A stretch of DNA of 64,000 nucleotides from Elephas maximus indicus (GCF_024166365.1 NC_064835.1:56338607-56402606), one strand, 5' to 3'; shown: positions 22,821-34,498, counted from the stretch's first letter. The notes: a model not told the origin generated them from the sequence alone. Translations and numbers: made by a program.

Positions 22821-24230
22821 TGCAAGAGTAAGGGAGTGAAGAGGACAATATCAGTGCCCACCCAGATCCCTCTTACTACTTCTGCTTGCTGTGGAAAGGG
22901 TGTGCCTTAGAAGGGTCTGACCTTTGAGGGCCCAGGAGGATGACTCCCTGGGAAGGATTATCTGGTTCTAAGCACAGGAATCTGTGGGCTCAGGCTGTAA
23001 AGGAATTGCTTCCTCAAGAACCAGGAGAGAGAACAGAGCTCACAAATAAAAGGCTAAGGGAGCTACTGAGTGGAACAACACAGGTGCTTTGGCCAGGAGG
23101 ATCCCATGGCCTGAGATTCTAGTGAATACGCTGTTCTTCTATTAAATTGGCGGTGGTGGTACTAGATTTCTAAACCCCTAAGTTATAGGGGACAATTATT
23201 GGAGTCATTTATCATAGCAGTAGTAGCCACAACCCAGCTAGGCTGTTTTAGCACTGGGAAGCTTGCTGGGTTGCTTGTATTCTTATCTACATACTAGTGG
23301 TTATTTAAGCTCCTATCTATTTCTGAAGCTAGTCCTCCTGTTTCTTCTAGATCAGAGTAGTCAAAGGTGGCTCTTGCTTTTAAAAACTGATCTACCTTAT
23401 AAAAGGTCCAGCGATTACCCTCAGATTCTGCTCGGTTGTCTTATGTAGGATATTGTGTGATATTACCTCTGCAGCTGGAAGAAAGGGCCTTGACCCAGGA
23501 CCAGCAATCCCCAGGCTGGCCAGCTACCTGTGGCCTCTGCAGTATAGCTCAAAAACATTAGCTGAGCAAATCAGATTCCCTTATCCAAAGTTTTACCTAA
23601 CAAAAGCAGAAGCAACAGGCCAAGTCATGGGAAAATTGCAGCTAGAGGTTCATGTGTTGAAGGGTCAGAGCCAGGCAAGGCACCTTTAGGTCAAATCTAT
23701 GAGTGAAGCCATACTGAAGCAGAAGGAGCCAATGAACGGAAAGGAGAGAGGAACAAAAGACAGGAGAAAAAGAGGCAGAGCTGGAGAGAAGAGGTGGCCC
23801 TCAGAGCTACCTCCGTGTGCTGCCAATTTTCTATCTGGGTCTAGTACATACCCTTAGAATAAATCTCACTTCTCTTGCAATAACTTCAGTGGGTCTCTGT
23901 TCTTTTTAACCAGAAAAGCTTAAATACAAGACAGCTTAAATTTCCCATTGTTAGGTCAGAAGCCTCCAGAATAATATATAATTTGACAGCAAAGATAAAA
24001 ATATTGTTTATACTTGCCTATTCTTTCAGTTGTCACCTAAGTGATCTTCCTGCCTTCTAGGCAACTTTCTTTAATGGACAGGTGGATATGTGCTTTGTAA
24101 ATCAGGCTATATGGATTTTATAGGAGGGTGTGAAATCCAAGGTGGGCTTTTCTTCTTCTATTTCCTCTGGTTCTTTGTTTTATCATAAAGCAGTTATCCC
24201 ATCAGAAGAGAGCAGCTTTGGAACGAGATT
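22821..24230. other. Intergenic stretch with a possible LTR end
   Basis: Mostly unrecognised. Bases about 23690-23935 are purine-rich, then carry AATAAATCTCACTTCTC and CTTCAGTGGGTCTCTGTTC, a layout like the 3' half of an ERV LTR. The boundaries and family are not determined. Confidence 0.35.
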
Positions 24231-24239
24231 TTGATCCTT

Positions 24240-24390
24240 GGATCATGCTACAGCTGGGTTTACATCAAGATTTTACCACTTTATCTTGTGATTTGAATGA
24301 CTTATAAAATGTGTTCGTCTTGGTTTCCTCATCTGCAAATTGGAGATATCAGTAGATCCTACCTCATACAGTTGTCATGATGTTTTACCA
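24240..24390 (-). repeat. MIR SINE remnant
   Basis: The reverse MIR signature TTGGTTTCCTCATCTGCAAA is at about 24324-24343, followed by CTACCTCATACAGTTGTCATG. Confidence 0.6.
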
Positions 24391-24428
24391 TGGCATAATC
24401 CTTGGATTATAGAGCCTAATGGAGCAGT

Positions 24429-24600
24429 GGAAACCCTGGTAGTGTAGTGGTTAAGAGATACAGCTGCTAACCAAAAAGGTCAGCAGCTGGAATCCACCAT
24501 ACACTCCTTGGAAACTCTATGCGGCACTTCTACTCTGTCCTATAGGGTTGCTATGAGTTGGAATCAACTGGAAGGCAACGGGTTTGTTTTTTTTTTTGGT
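24429..24600 (+). repeat. AfroSINE, short type (first of a tandem pair)
   Basis: Head AAACCCTGGTAGTGTAGTGG, 3' end ATGAGTTGGAATCAACTGG, then a T-run that directly joins the next copy. Confidence 0.9.
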
Positions 24601-24601
24601 T

Positions 24602-24760
24602 TAATGGCACAGTGGTTAAGCATTTGGGTGCTAACCAAAAGGTCAGCAGTCCAAATCCACAGCTGCTTCTTGGAAACCCTGTTGGGTAGTTCTACTCTAT
24701 CTTATAGGATTGCTATGAGTCGGAATTGACAGCAACGGGTTTGAGGTTTTTTTTTTTAAT
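24602..24760 (+). repeat. AfroSINE, short type (second of a tandem pair)
   Basis: It starts at GGCACAGTGGTTAAGC in the T-rich tail of the preceding copy and ends GAGTCGGAATTGACAGCAAC plus T-run. It probably inserted into the tail of the first. Confidence 0.9.
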
Positions 24761-24975
24761 CCTTGGAAATCATATTGAACAAATTCCTTATTCATAGTAA
24801 CTGCTCAAAAATATTAGTTGTTTTTATTATAATGATAATAGAGATCATGCAGTTATAACTTTTCATATGTTTTTGGGCATTCTTTAATAGCTTTATTGAG
24901 ATATAATTCACATACCAGTACACCAAAGAGTACAATTCAATGGTTTTTAATATATTCACAGAGATGTGTAACCAT

Positions 24976-25080
24976 ATTGTTGTGCTGTTGGGTGTCATAG
25001 AGTCTGTTCCAACTCACAGCGATCCTATGTACAAAAGAATAAAACATTGCCCGTTCTTGCGCCATGCACACAATCATTGC
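24976..25080 (-). mobile_element. RTE 3' scrap with 24-bp target-site duplication
   Basis: About 105 bases of RTE 3' end on the minus strand (the reverse shows CCAACTCACAGCGATCCTATG). Flanks 24952-24975 and 25081-25104 are the same 24 bases of host L1 with one mismatch, which gives exact insert edges. Confidence 0.85.
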
Positions 25081-26147
25081 ATATTCACAGAGATGTGCAA
25101 CCATAGCAACAATCAATTTTAGAAAACTTTCATCACCCCAAAAAGAAACCTCACACCCATTACCCATCACCAGTCACTTCCCATTTCCCACCAACCCTCA
25201 AGCCCTGACAGCCACTAATTTACTTTTTGTCCCCGTAGATTCACCTATACAGGACATTTTATATAAATAGAATCATACAACATAAATAGAATCATATAAC
25301 AAGTGATCTTTTGTGACTGGATTTTTTTTTTTTTCATATTGTATAATGTTTTTAAGGTTCATCCGTATTGTACCATGAATCAGTACTTTATTATTTTTCT
25401 TGGCAAAATGATACTCCATTGTATAGGTATGCAACTTTTTTTTTTTTTTAATTCATGAATCAGTTGATGGGCAGTTGGATTGTTTCTACTTTTTTACTAT
25501 TATGAGTAATGCTGGGGACATAAGTTTTCATCCCTCGTGGGTATACACCTTGGAGTGTAATCGTTAGGTCAAATGGTAACTCAATGTTTAATTTTTAAGG
25601 GAACTGACTGTTTTCCAAACTGAGTGTACCAATGTTACTTTCACAGTGCTTGAGGCCTCTAATTTCTTTATATCCTCACCAACACTTGCTGTTATCTGTT
25701 TTTTTGATTACACGCATCTAGGTGGGTGTTTGAAGTGGAATTTCATTGTGGTTTAGATTTGTATTTCTCTGACAGACAACGATGCTGAGCATCTTTATGT
25801 GTTTAAATTGATCCAATGTGTATTTTATTTGGAGAAATGTCTATCCAGATCCTTTGCCTGTTGTTAAAATGGGTTATCTTATTATTATTAAGTTGTGACA
25901 GTTCTTTACATTGTTCAGATCAAGTCCTTTATCAGACATATGATTTGCAAAAATTCTCTCTCATTTTGTGAAGCATGTTTTCATGTTCTTGATGGTGTCC
26001 TTTGAAACATAAAAGGTTTTCATTTTCATTATGTCCAAGTCATTTATTTTTTGTTTATTCTTTTGGTGTCATAACTAAAAAAAAAAAAAATTAAAAATGG
26101 ACAAATCCAAGGTCACAAAGTTTTATGCCTACATTTTCTTCTCTGAT

Positions 26148-26713
26148 TGTTAAGGTTGTGTATCAACTTGTCTGGGCCGTGATTCTCAGTGGTTTGGCAG
26201 TTATGATGCAGTTTGGCAGTCATATGATGATGTGATCACTTCCATGATGAGATTTGTTGTAATGCGATCACCTCCATGATGGGATCTGTTGTGAGTAGCC
26301 AATCAGTTGAAAGGGAGTTTCCTTGGGCATGTGGCCTGCATCCAAGATAAGTGGACTGTCTGGCAAGGCTCGTGGGCTTTTGCTTGCTCTGAATCCTGCA
26401 GCTTGCTCTTGTTCTTCTGACCTCCAGTTCTTGGGACTTGAGCTAGCAATTTACCTGAGGTCTAGCCTGCCAATCTTGGGTTTCATCAGTCTTCCCAGAC
26501 TGTGAGCAAGAGCTCTCCGGTCTTGACCTGTTGATCTTGGGTTCACCAGCCACTGCGGCTACTTGAATCAGGAGAAGTCTCCAGCCTGACGTATGGATTT
26601 GGGACATTACAGCCTCTACAACCCTGTGAGCCATTTCCTTGATATAAATCTCTTCATACAGATATTTGTATGCTTTACTGGTTTGGCTTCTCTAGAGAAC
26701 CCAGCCTAAGACA
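26148..26713 (+). mobile_element. Solo LTR inserted in the old L1
   Basis: Starts TGTTAAGGTTGTG and ends GAACCCAGCCTAAGACA. L1 sequence on the left (TTTTCTTCTCTGA) continues on the right (CTTATAAGAG), so this is an insertion. The CAGTTGAAAGGGAGTTTCC and GTGAGCCATTTCCTTGATAT segments resemble MaLR-type LTRs. No internal viral genes are present. I could not define a clean 5-base duplication. Confidence 0.7.
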
Positions 26714-27010
26714 TCTTATAAGAGATTTGTAATTTTAGCTTTTAAATTTAGCTCTTTGATCCATTTTGATTAAAATTTTGTACAAGGTGTAAAGTAGGGG
26801 TCAAACTTCATTCTTTACATGTGGATATCCAGTTGTCTCAGAGCCATTTGCTGAAAGGATGGTTCTTACCCCACTAAATAGTTTTGGTACACTTGTCAGA
26901 AATAAATTCAATGTGTATGTGAAGGTTTATTTCTGAACTCACAATTCCATTCCATTCATCTACATGTCTATCCTTATGCCAGTATGACACTGTCTTGAAT
27001 ATCAGAGATT

Positions 27011-28640
27011 GTAAGTAAAACTTTTTGCAGTTTTGAAATATTGTCCTGCCTTTCCTGAGGACCCAATGGAAACCTATGACATCCCTGTGAGGGAAAGGGA
27101 GAAACTGATTAGATTGCTACCCTCAGCTTCAATGGAGTCTGAGGCCACTGAGACTCAGGAATTGAGATTTTTCCCAAAGTCATATGAATATCATTGTTGT
27201 TCATGGTTATATCATAATGTAGATTCCGGGAATCCTGAGTTCTAACTAAGTGGCGTTTTGGTGTAGGTAACAGAAAGAATTCTGCAGTGGGAAGTTGATA
27301 TTCTAAATTCAGATTCACCATTTGGCTTGGACAATCAATGTGCTTATACTTGCTTAACTTCTCTTATTTCATTTGTCCACTTCTAAGAAATGGTTCTCTT
27401 TTGACCTTTTCTAGCTCAGAGGTTGATACGAGAATCTAGTGAGACCAATGATGCAAGAATGCTTTGGGGGCATTATGATATAACCATATAACCATGAACA
27501 AGCATACGAATGACATTATTCTTTTCAAAGTGCTTTGTATCTCAAGGATCACCCCACTACTATGAGGTCAGCTGGGCTGGGATTTTTAGAACTGTTTTGT
27601 TTTTTTTTTCTTTCTTTCGATAGATGAACAAACTGATGTCCAAGCAAGTTCAGGACTTGCTCAAGGTCAGCAGCAGAGCTGCGATTGTCTTCTAATTCCT
27701 TCAAAAAAGTTTTTCTTATATAACATTTTAGCAGAACTCATTGTGGGGAACATTTATATATTTTCCTATTAAATGGAAGGAGGTAGTCAGCACCACTTTT
27801 TTTCCTATTATTAAGGAGAGAGACCAGTGGGACTTGAGTCCTTGGACATTTATTTCTTAGCCTCCTGTGGTTTAGTTCATTTGGTCTGAAGAAAGCCTAG
27901 AATCTGACCTTGTATCCCACCAGCTGGCTCATAAAGGCAGAAAGTGTGCATGACTCAATGAAGCTTTCCCCTCTGCTGTGGACATGACTCACAGTTCAGC
28001 ACTGTTAATGGAGATTAAAGGGCAGCCAGGGACATTGCCTTCAAATAAAGAAGGCAGCAGAAAGAGTTCCAAGTGTTTGAATTACTTAACAGAGCATGCT
28101 TACCTTGGTGTTTTTGGCTTAAGCTCAAGGCGAAAGAAGAGATTCTCGAAGCAGTGATTAGAAACATTAATCAGCCCTTGCCTCACCATAAGCAACATCT
28201 GAGTGTTACTCTAAAATGAGTTTTAACCCTGTCACAGTGATGATTTAAGTCATTTTGTTCCTCTAGTTATACTTTTTAGTTATATGTGCTTTAAGTGGAG
28301 GCTTGAATTCTTTCTTTTAGTCCATCCAATCATGGATGCAGCAAGCAGGGCAGCCATGGACTGCTATTTAGGAGCATGTTCACTACTTATTTCCAACCTG
28401 CAAGTGATGTAATGTTATTCTCTGGGGGAGCAGCCTAATTTATAGGTCCTACCCAAGGTTTGAAGAGGAGTAAAGAACTGAGTTGAGAGATCAGAAATAT
28501 TTAAATATTAATTTTGACAGTTTCTGCTTGTGTAAGATTCAGCACACTTCTGTTTTATCAGTGGTAAATTGGGTGCAGTATCTCAAGATCCTTCTGAGAA
28601 TCAAAGAGAAACATTTATGACCTTCTTACCATAGCACATT
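27011..28640. other. Intergenic stretch with one MIR remnant
   Basis: A MIR-like segment lies at about 27520-27700 on the plus strand (GATGAACAAACTGATGTCC...CTTGCTCAAGGTCAGCAG). The remainder shows no gene or named repeat. Confidence 0.45.
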
Positions 28641-28644
28641 GCAG

Positions 28645-28858
28645 ATGTCGTTATAATACTTTACTTTGTCTTCTCGAGAGGCCCTTTGAAATCATCTGTT
28701 CAGTTCTTTTACTTCATCAATTCTTCCTTTTGCTTTAGCTGCTCGACGCTCAAGGGCAAGTTTCAGAGTCTCCTCTGACATCCATCTTGGTATTTTCTTT
28801 CTTTCCTGTCTTTTCAATGAGCTCTTGCTTTCTTCACGTATGATGTCCTGAACATTAG
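28645..28858 (-). mobile_element. RTE LINE internal fragment
   Basis: The reverse of the RTE linker between endonuclease and reverse transcriptase. It matches the same region of the 7.4-9.9 kb copy (compare TATAATACTTTACTTTGTC here with 8419-8436) and stays closer to a coding frame. Confidence 0.85.
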
Positions 28859-30875
28859 TGACCAATGGATTCTCTTTAGTATCTTCACTGAGGCACCTCG
28901 TAATACCAGAAGGATAACTTTAAGATACTAAAAGATAAGCTTCAAAGTTAAAAAGTAAACAAAAGGGCAGAATGTATAACCTGAGAAACCTTAGCAGTGG
29001 AGAAATCTTTACCCTGCCGTTCAATTCAACTTTTCCTCCATGTAAGAATCTCTACCTGGAGAGTTGTCAGTTACACATTGGAACACTAACAATCACAGAG
29101 GTCATTGCCTCTGAAGACTTTCCATTCCAATTTTTGACAGTTCCAACAGTTAAAAAGTCCTTCCTGCTGAATTGAATTTTACATTCGTATAACAATTTTT
29201 ACCACCTGTCAGAACAATACAAGTTGAAACTATTCTTTTTGCTACATGAAAGTCCTTTAAATAAAGATTGTTACCAGGGCTCCCATAAGATTTTTTTCCC
29301 TATAAGCCAAATATCCCCAGTTCCATCGGAGATTTTTTTTTTTTTTTAATTCCACATAAATTCTCTGATTGCCTTCTTCTTGGCTGTGAATGACACACTC
29401 ACGGTGCTACACTCTGATGTAAATTGAAAAGCACAGTATTAAATATGACCTTCAGCTTTCTTGGGCCTGACATCAACTATAGGTAGGATTTGCATGGGCC
29501 TGAGCAATTGCAAATAGATCCTGAGACACATCTGAACCCAAGATACAGACACAGCTTGGGCTCAATCTGAAACTTGGGGGGTAAAGTTGCAACCTAGAAT
29601 CCAGGATAAATTTTACATACTTGCCTTGGTAGAGGAATGGCAGAAATAGGAATTTAAATGCAGGGAGAGCTGCTAGAGAGGCAGAGACCAGTTAGGAGTA
29701 AAAATGCTATACAGGCAGGAGAAAATGTCTATCTAAAACCTCACAATAATATTAGTGATACTTGGTATTTGCACTTCATTTCGTTATTTCTTTTTTCTCA
29801 TTGATTCCTTACAATACAAATAAAGGACCAATATAGTCAATTGGATTTAGTAGTCCAGATTTATACATGAAGAAGCCAAATCTCAGAAAAGACACATGAC
29901 CTATTCAAGTGCACATATCTGGTGAGATACAAAGCCTAGTTAAGATCTAGGTAACAATAATATTTGTACTTAGAGAACAATTTTGATTATGGGAAGTGGA
30001 GGTAATTTTGGTTTTGGATTGATTAAAGTTTCCACTTTTCTAAGTGGAAATGTGAAACTGAAGCTTAGGAACAAGTTCAAGTTTACAGTTTCAAGCACAG
30101 TTCTTTATCTTAGATGATTCCTGAATCTGTTGTTGTGCGGTGAGAAAGAAGGGAACTAATCAAGAGTAGTGACAATGTTGGACTTTAGCCAACCTCTGTG
30201 ATCCTGGAAAAGAGGGAAAGTTATGAACGTGTTCTACCCTCTACCCTCTTGTATTCTGAAAAATAGCTTACTGTAAAGAACCACCCTTTCTTGTAAGACT
30301 TAGATAATTTTCAAGAGATGCCTCCTTGTCCACCTATGATAAGGCCAGGCTTGACAGGTCCTGCAAATTCCAATTCTTTGCCTCATCAGTGATCACCTAA
30401 ACTGCTTATGCCCACTGGCCAGTCACAACAAAGTGGATGTTAAATAAACTCTAGTAAGATTCTCTCCTTCCCTTGGGTTCATGAATTCTGGTCAGTATGC
30501 AACCTCTCCTTAATAGCCCCTCCTGAGAATATGCTGGCCTCAGGGTAAAACATTTTCTGACCTACCATCCCATCTCACCATGCTTTCATCCCACTTCCTT
30601 GAGCCCATTCTTTCTAGTCTTATTTAATTCTCTCTATAGAGAAAAACTATTTTTGTCTAACCCTCAAGACACTTGGCAGATCTTATGATCTGAATCTTCT
30701 CCCTGTTTTAAGAGTCCTCTTTCCCTGTTGCAATAGTCTCCCTCCCACTGTGGCTGTGGTTCTTTTCCCTTCTTGAAATAATTCCTTTGAATGAGTCTCT
30801 CCTTACTAAATTTGGATTTGTATTTTATTTGACAGTATTGGAATAGCCCCACCATCCGCCTCTCGGTTTGTTATA
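28859..30875. other. Intergenic stretch with one weak MIR remnant
   Basis: A MIR-like piece may occupy 29760-29950. A T-run is at 29333-29348. No coding evidence. Confidence 0.4.
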
Positions 30876-30879
30876 TAAT

Positions 30880-31217
30880 GGTGGCTTGCATATGGCTACC
30901 ATGCTGGCAGCTGTGCCACTGGTATTCCAAATACCAACATGATAGACAAGTTTCAGCAGAGCTTCCAAACTAAGACAGACCAAGAAATTAGCCAATGAAA
31001 ACCCTATGTATCACAATAGAACATTTTCCTGATATAGTGCTAAAAGATGAGCCTCCTAGGCTAGAAAGCATTCAAAATACACAGTGGTTGCAAAAATGCA
31101 CTCTAGCATATCAATGATAATGAAGACGGAACAGGATAGAGCAATGTTTTATTCTGTTGTATATGGGATCACAGTGAGTTAGAACTCACTCAAAGGCAAC
31201 TAACAACAACAACAGTG
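30880..31217 (+). mobile_element. RTE LINE, internally deleted
   Basis: The 5' leader (GTTTCAGCAGAGCTTCCAAA near 30951) and early sequence run to about 31085, then pass straight into the RTE 3' end with tail CTAACAACAACAACAG. Endonuclease and reverse transcriptase are missing, so it is a non-autonomous copy. Confidence 0.8.
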
Positions 31218-31309
31218 AAACAACCAGGGTCCTACAGTCAGTGAGAAGGTATGGAAGATGATGATGGTGCAGGCTGAAGGGCTGTTTGTATTCTTCTCTT
31301 CCACATTTA

Positions 31310-31440
31310 TACTGTGTTGTTAATAATTTCACCTGTTCAGGTCTCTCTAACTCCACTATGACTTTTCAAGTACAGGGACTGTGTCTTTGTCTTTTATATA
31401 TGTCACAGTGACTAGCATCAGGTTGGGTATAGAGGACTTC
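31310..31440 (+). repeat. L2-like fragment
   Basis: A short stretch with the L2 3' order CAAGTACAGGGACTGTGTC and GTGACTAGCATCAGG. The match is weak. Confidence 0.35.
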
Positions 31441-32115
31441 AAAATAGGGAAAATAGAAGTCCTGGTAATTCCTGGGTCCCTGGAAATTCTCTGTAGATAC
31501 AACTGTTTGTGACACGTAACGTAATGTACGTAATGTAAATATGTTTAAAGGCTGTGTGATTTATTGCTCCTGTCATGCTCTGCCACAAAAATCATATATA
31601 TATATGAAAAAAAGAGATGCTAGCCTGCAGCAAAAATGCAGAAATACAATGAGAGCTTGAAGAAGGTGGACTGTTAAACTCTTAGCAAGGGAGGTGGAAA
31701 AAAATCCCAAGGTTCTTACACTGTTATCAGTATGTTCAGCTCCAGGCTGCATTTACTTGGCAATTTACTGACCTTTGAAATTACATTCAATACCTAAATA
31801 TTTCCTGGCATAGTTGTCTTGATTGAGTCCTACTATCACAGATGCTTATTTATAAGCCTGGGTTGCTGCATTTTTTTTTTCTTTTTTTTTACTCCCTTGA
31901 GACTCAATTATCCTGGAACCAGGAAGAGATACCTCCACAGAGGTGGAGGTGGTCATCTCAGTAGCTATGACAAAAGGCAGAGGGAGTGAGGACCGGGCTG
32001 GGGCCACCACTGGGGAGGAAGGTCTAAAAGGGGTTCTTTCCCCTGCAGAGACTCCTTTTGTCATAGAACCATTGACTCTTAGTTACCCTAAATTTCATGT
32101 AAATTAACTCTGCCC
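31441..32115. other. Intergenic stretch, nothing recognised
   Basis: It contains a short TA run (31595-31605) and T-runs at 31871-31890. No gene signal. Confidence 0.45.
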
Positions 32116-32128
32116 AAAAACCTGAATA

Positions 32129-32330
32129 AGGAGCCCTGGTGGTGCAATGGTTAGCATTTGGCTGTTAACTGAAAGATCAGTAGGTTGAACTCACCAGCAG
32201 GTCCACTGGAGAAAGACCTGGTAGTCTGCTTCTGTAAAAATTATGACTTGACAATCCTATGGGGCAGTTCTACCCTGGTCTATAGGGTCGCTACGAGTCA
32301 TGTTCTACTCAATCACATACAACAACAACA
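32129..32330 (+). repeat. AfroSINE with RTE-like tail
   Basis: Full-length, with head GAGCCCTGGTGGTGCAATGG and middle GAGAAAGACCTGGTAGTCTG. It ends CATACAACAACAACAA rather than the usual T-rich AfroSINE tail. It is flanked by near-identical target copies (32116-32128 and 32330-32340). Confidence 0.85.
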
Positions 32331-32351
32331 AAGCCTGTAATGGGGGGAGGG

Positions 32352-32642
32352 AGAGAGCAGTGGTGGTTCAGTGGTAGATTTCTTCCATGTGGGAGACTAG
32401 GGTTCCATTCAGGTCAATGTTCCTCAAGTGCAGCTACCACTCTTCTATCAGTGGAGGCTTCAACGTTGCTATGAACAAGTTTCTGTGGAGCTTGCAGAGT
32501 AAGATGGATTAGGACGGCCCTGTGATCCATTTTCTGAAGAAACCAGCCAATGAAAACTCTACGGATCACAATGGTTCAAACCTGTTGGGCATGGGGTCCC
32601 CATGAGTTAGGAGCCAACTCAACAACATCTAACAACAACAGC
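32352..32642 (+). repeat. Chimeric SINE: tRNA-Gly head plus RTE-derived body
   Basis: The head GTGGTTCAGTGGTAGATTTC and GGGTTCCATTC are A-box and B-box like and match tRNA-Gly. The body (32457-32520) matches the RTE 5' leader seen at 30881-30988. The end ATCTAACAACAACAG is the RTE 3' terminus. Confidence 0.8.
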
Positions 32643-33390
32643 AAAGCCTGAGTATCTCCATTGATAAGGAACTTGCTCTCTCACCTGAGCCAAGTGTTCT
32701 GATTCCTAGTTCTAACTTTTAGCTGCCCCCCAGTCTGGGCTAGCCCATTACATTGGAATAGAACACCCGGAGTAGGAGTACTGGCTGGGGATGAAGGACA
32801 CAGAGGAATGACACTGGGAAGGGATGACTACAGCCCAGTCTTAGACTCTTCACAGTGGATGGTGGCAGGACGTATCAGGTGTGCTGGAGAACACACGGCA
32901 AAGCGTCTCCGCTCAGAGTCTGTTGTTGCAGCAAAATGCAGGACGTGAGTAATTAATCTCTGTCAAGCTTGGGGAAGGGAGGAGAGTTTGAGGCAAAATA
33001 ACCAGGCCACCAGCTCAGTTAAATTATTTTCTCTGAAAAAAAAAAATTATTATTTTTATTATTTTTAACAGCAGAGCTTCCTTTATCGATGCATTTTGCC
33101 TCATTGCCCCTCAGCACCCCTTACCAGGCATGAAGATATCTTCTGAGCCCTCTGAGGGAAACAAGATTTCCTTATCTTTCCATCTGTCTCTGTTTCTCCA
33201 ACTTAAAAAATGAAATAATTCTTTAAGGGAAAATAACGTTTTAGAAAAAGAAGGAAGCTCTGTGTTGAAATATGCCTGTCTGAGACCTACGTCCAGTGCT
33301 TTAGCAAAACAGATGGTACTGTCCTTGGATTTTTACACCAAGGGAGAGTTTTATCATTATTGGACTCAAGATCTTTTTTTTTTTTTTTTT
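32643..33390. other. Intergenic stretch, nothing recognised
   Basis: No open frame of note. Contains A- and T-runs at 33037-33065 and 33374-33394. Confidence 0.45.
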
Positions 33391-33393
33391 TTT

Positions 33394-33480
33394 TGCCACT
33401 AGCTGTGTGATCATGAGCAAATTGCTAGCCTCAGTTTCACTTTTTTGTAAGATGGGGTAATGATCAATACCATGCAGGTT
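33394..33480 (-). repeat. MIR SINE remnant
   Basis: The reverse MIR block CTAGCTGTGTGATCATGAGC followed by CCTCAGTTTCAC and AAGATGGGGTAATGAT. Confidence 0.65.
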
Positions 33481-33492
33481 TAATGGCTACAA

Positions 33493-33831
33493 AAGCACTG
33501 TCCAACAGAAATATAATGTGAATCACACATGAAAACTTCAAATTTAAATTTTAAAATGTCTTGTAGCCACGCTAAAAAAGTAAAAAAGAAACAGTTAAAA
33601 TGTATTTTAGAAATATTTTTTATTTAATCCAATGGACCCAAAATATCATTCATTATGAAATCAGTATAAAAATTATTAATGAGACTTTTACAATTTTTTT
33701 TACACAAAATCTTCAAAATTCAGTAATTTATACTTAAAGTACTTCTCAATTCAGCCTAGCCACACTGCAAATACTCAGTAGTCACATGTGACTAAAAAAA
33801 AACTAGTGGCTACAATATTGGACAGCACAGC
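33493..33831. mobile_element. Non-autonomous hAT-like DNA transposon (MER type)
   Basis: The ends form a short inverted repeat: GCACTGTCCAA at the left and TTGGACAGCAC at the right. The interior is AT-rich with TAGCCAC near the left and GTCACATGTGACTA near the right, as in an old MER-class element. No coding capacity. The exact MER name is not assigned. Confidence 0.65.
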
Positions 33832-34030
33832 TGTATATGATTATTAATTCTACTTTTTTTTTTTAATAGCAGAGGCCCAAACACAGATATAAATTTGACA
33901 AAATCAGGTGGCTATTATAAAAATTTAAAAAAAAATGTAAAATGGAAAATTTCTTTCTCCAACCAGATGAGAAATTCCTCCACTGAGGACTAATTCATGA
34001 GTTCTCATTGTTGTTAGGCAGGGTTTAATT

Positions 34031-34196
34031 GGAAACCCTGATGGCATAGTAGTTAGTAGTTTAGCTGCTAACCAAAATGTTGGCAGTTTGAATCTTCCAG
34101 GCACTCGTTGGAAACTCTATGGGGCAGTTCTACTCTCTCCAATAGGGTCTCTATGAGTTGGAATCGACTCAATGGCAGTGGGCTTGCTCTGGCTTG
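34031..34196 (+). repeat. AfroSINE, short type
   Basis: Head AAACCCTGATGGCATAGTAG, 3' end TCTATGAGTTGGAATCGAC. It directly abuts a chimeric SINE on the other strand. Confidence 0.88.
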
Positions 34197-34202
34197 GTCT
34201 AA

Positions 34203-34403
34203 GGGTTTAACTGGCTGATTTTCAGAGGTAGATGTCTTAGCCTGGAAGCTGTACTGAAACTTCCTCAGCATAATGGCAACACACAGGCCTCCACTGAGAG
34301 ACAGGTAATGCCTGTGCATGAGGTGCATGGGCCAGGAATCAAACCCAGGTCTCTCATATGGATAATAAGAATTCTGCCACTAAACAACCACTGCCCCTTA
34401 AGA
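34203..34403 (-). repeat. Chimeric tRNA-Gly/RTE-leader SINE, 3'-incomplete
   Basis: On the minus strand the tRNA-Gly-like head (34400-34325) has TTTAGTGGCAGAATTC and GGGTTTGATTCC as A and B boxes, followed by the RTE 5' leader with GTTTCAGTACAGCTTCCAGG. The RTE 3' tail is missing here. Confidence 0.8.
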
Positions 34404-34423
34404 GGGACAATATATTAAGGATT

Positions 34424-34498
34424 GTTGTTGTGTGCTGTCAACTTGACTCTGACTCACAGCCCTATAAAACACAGTAGAACTGCCTCATGGGATTTCTA
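34424..34498 (-). repeat. AfroSINE 3' fragment
   Basis: The reverse of the AfroSINE end: TTGACTCTGACTCACAGCCC then ACAGTAGAACTGCCTCATGG. Confidence 0.7.

Larger units (their letters stand above)
24881..27010 (-). mobile_element. Old L1 3' half, with later insertions
   Basis: The reverse of an L1M-type 3' end begins at 24881 (TTTATTGAGATATAATTCAC) and continues through broken ORF2 sequence (25380-26145) to about 27010. It is interrupted by an RTE scrap (24976-25080) and a solo LTR (26148-26713). All frames are degraded. Confidence 0.8.

Noticed and set aside
32352..32425. Possible tRNA-Gly gene
   Set aside because: The A and B boxes are recognisable, but the cloverleaf arms are broken and RTE sequence follows directly, so it is a SINE head.
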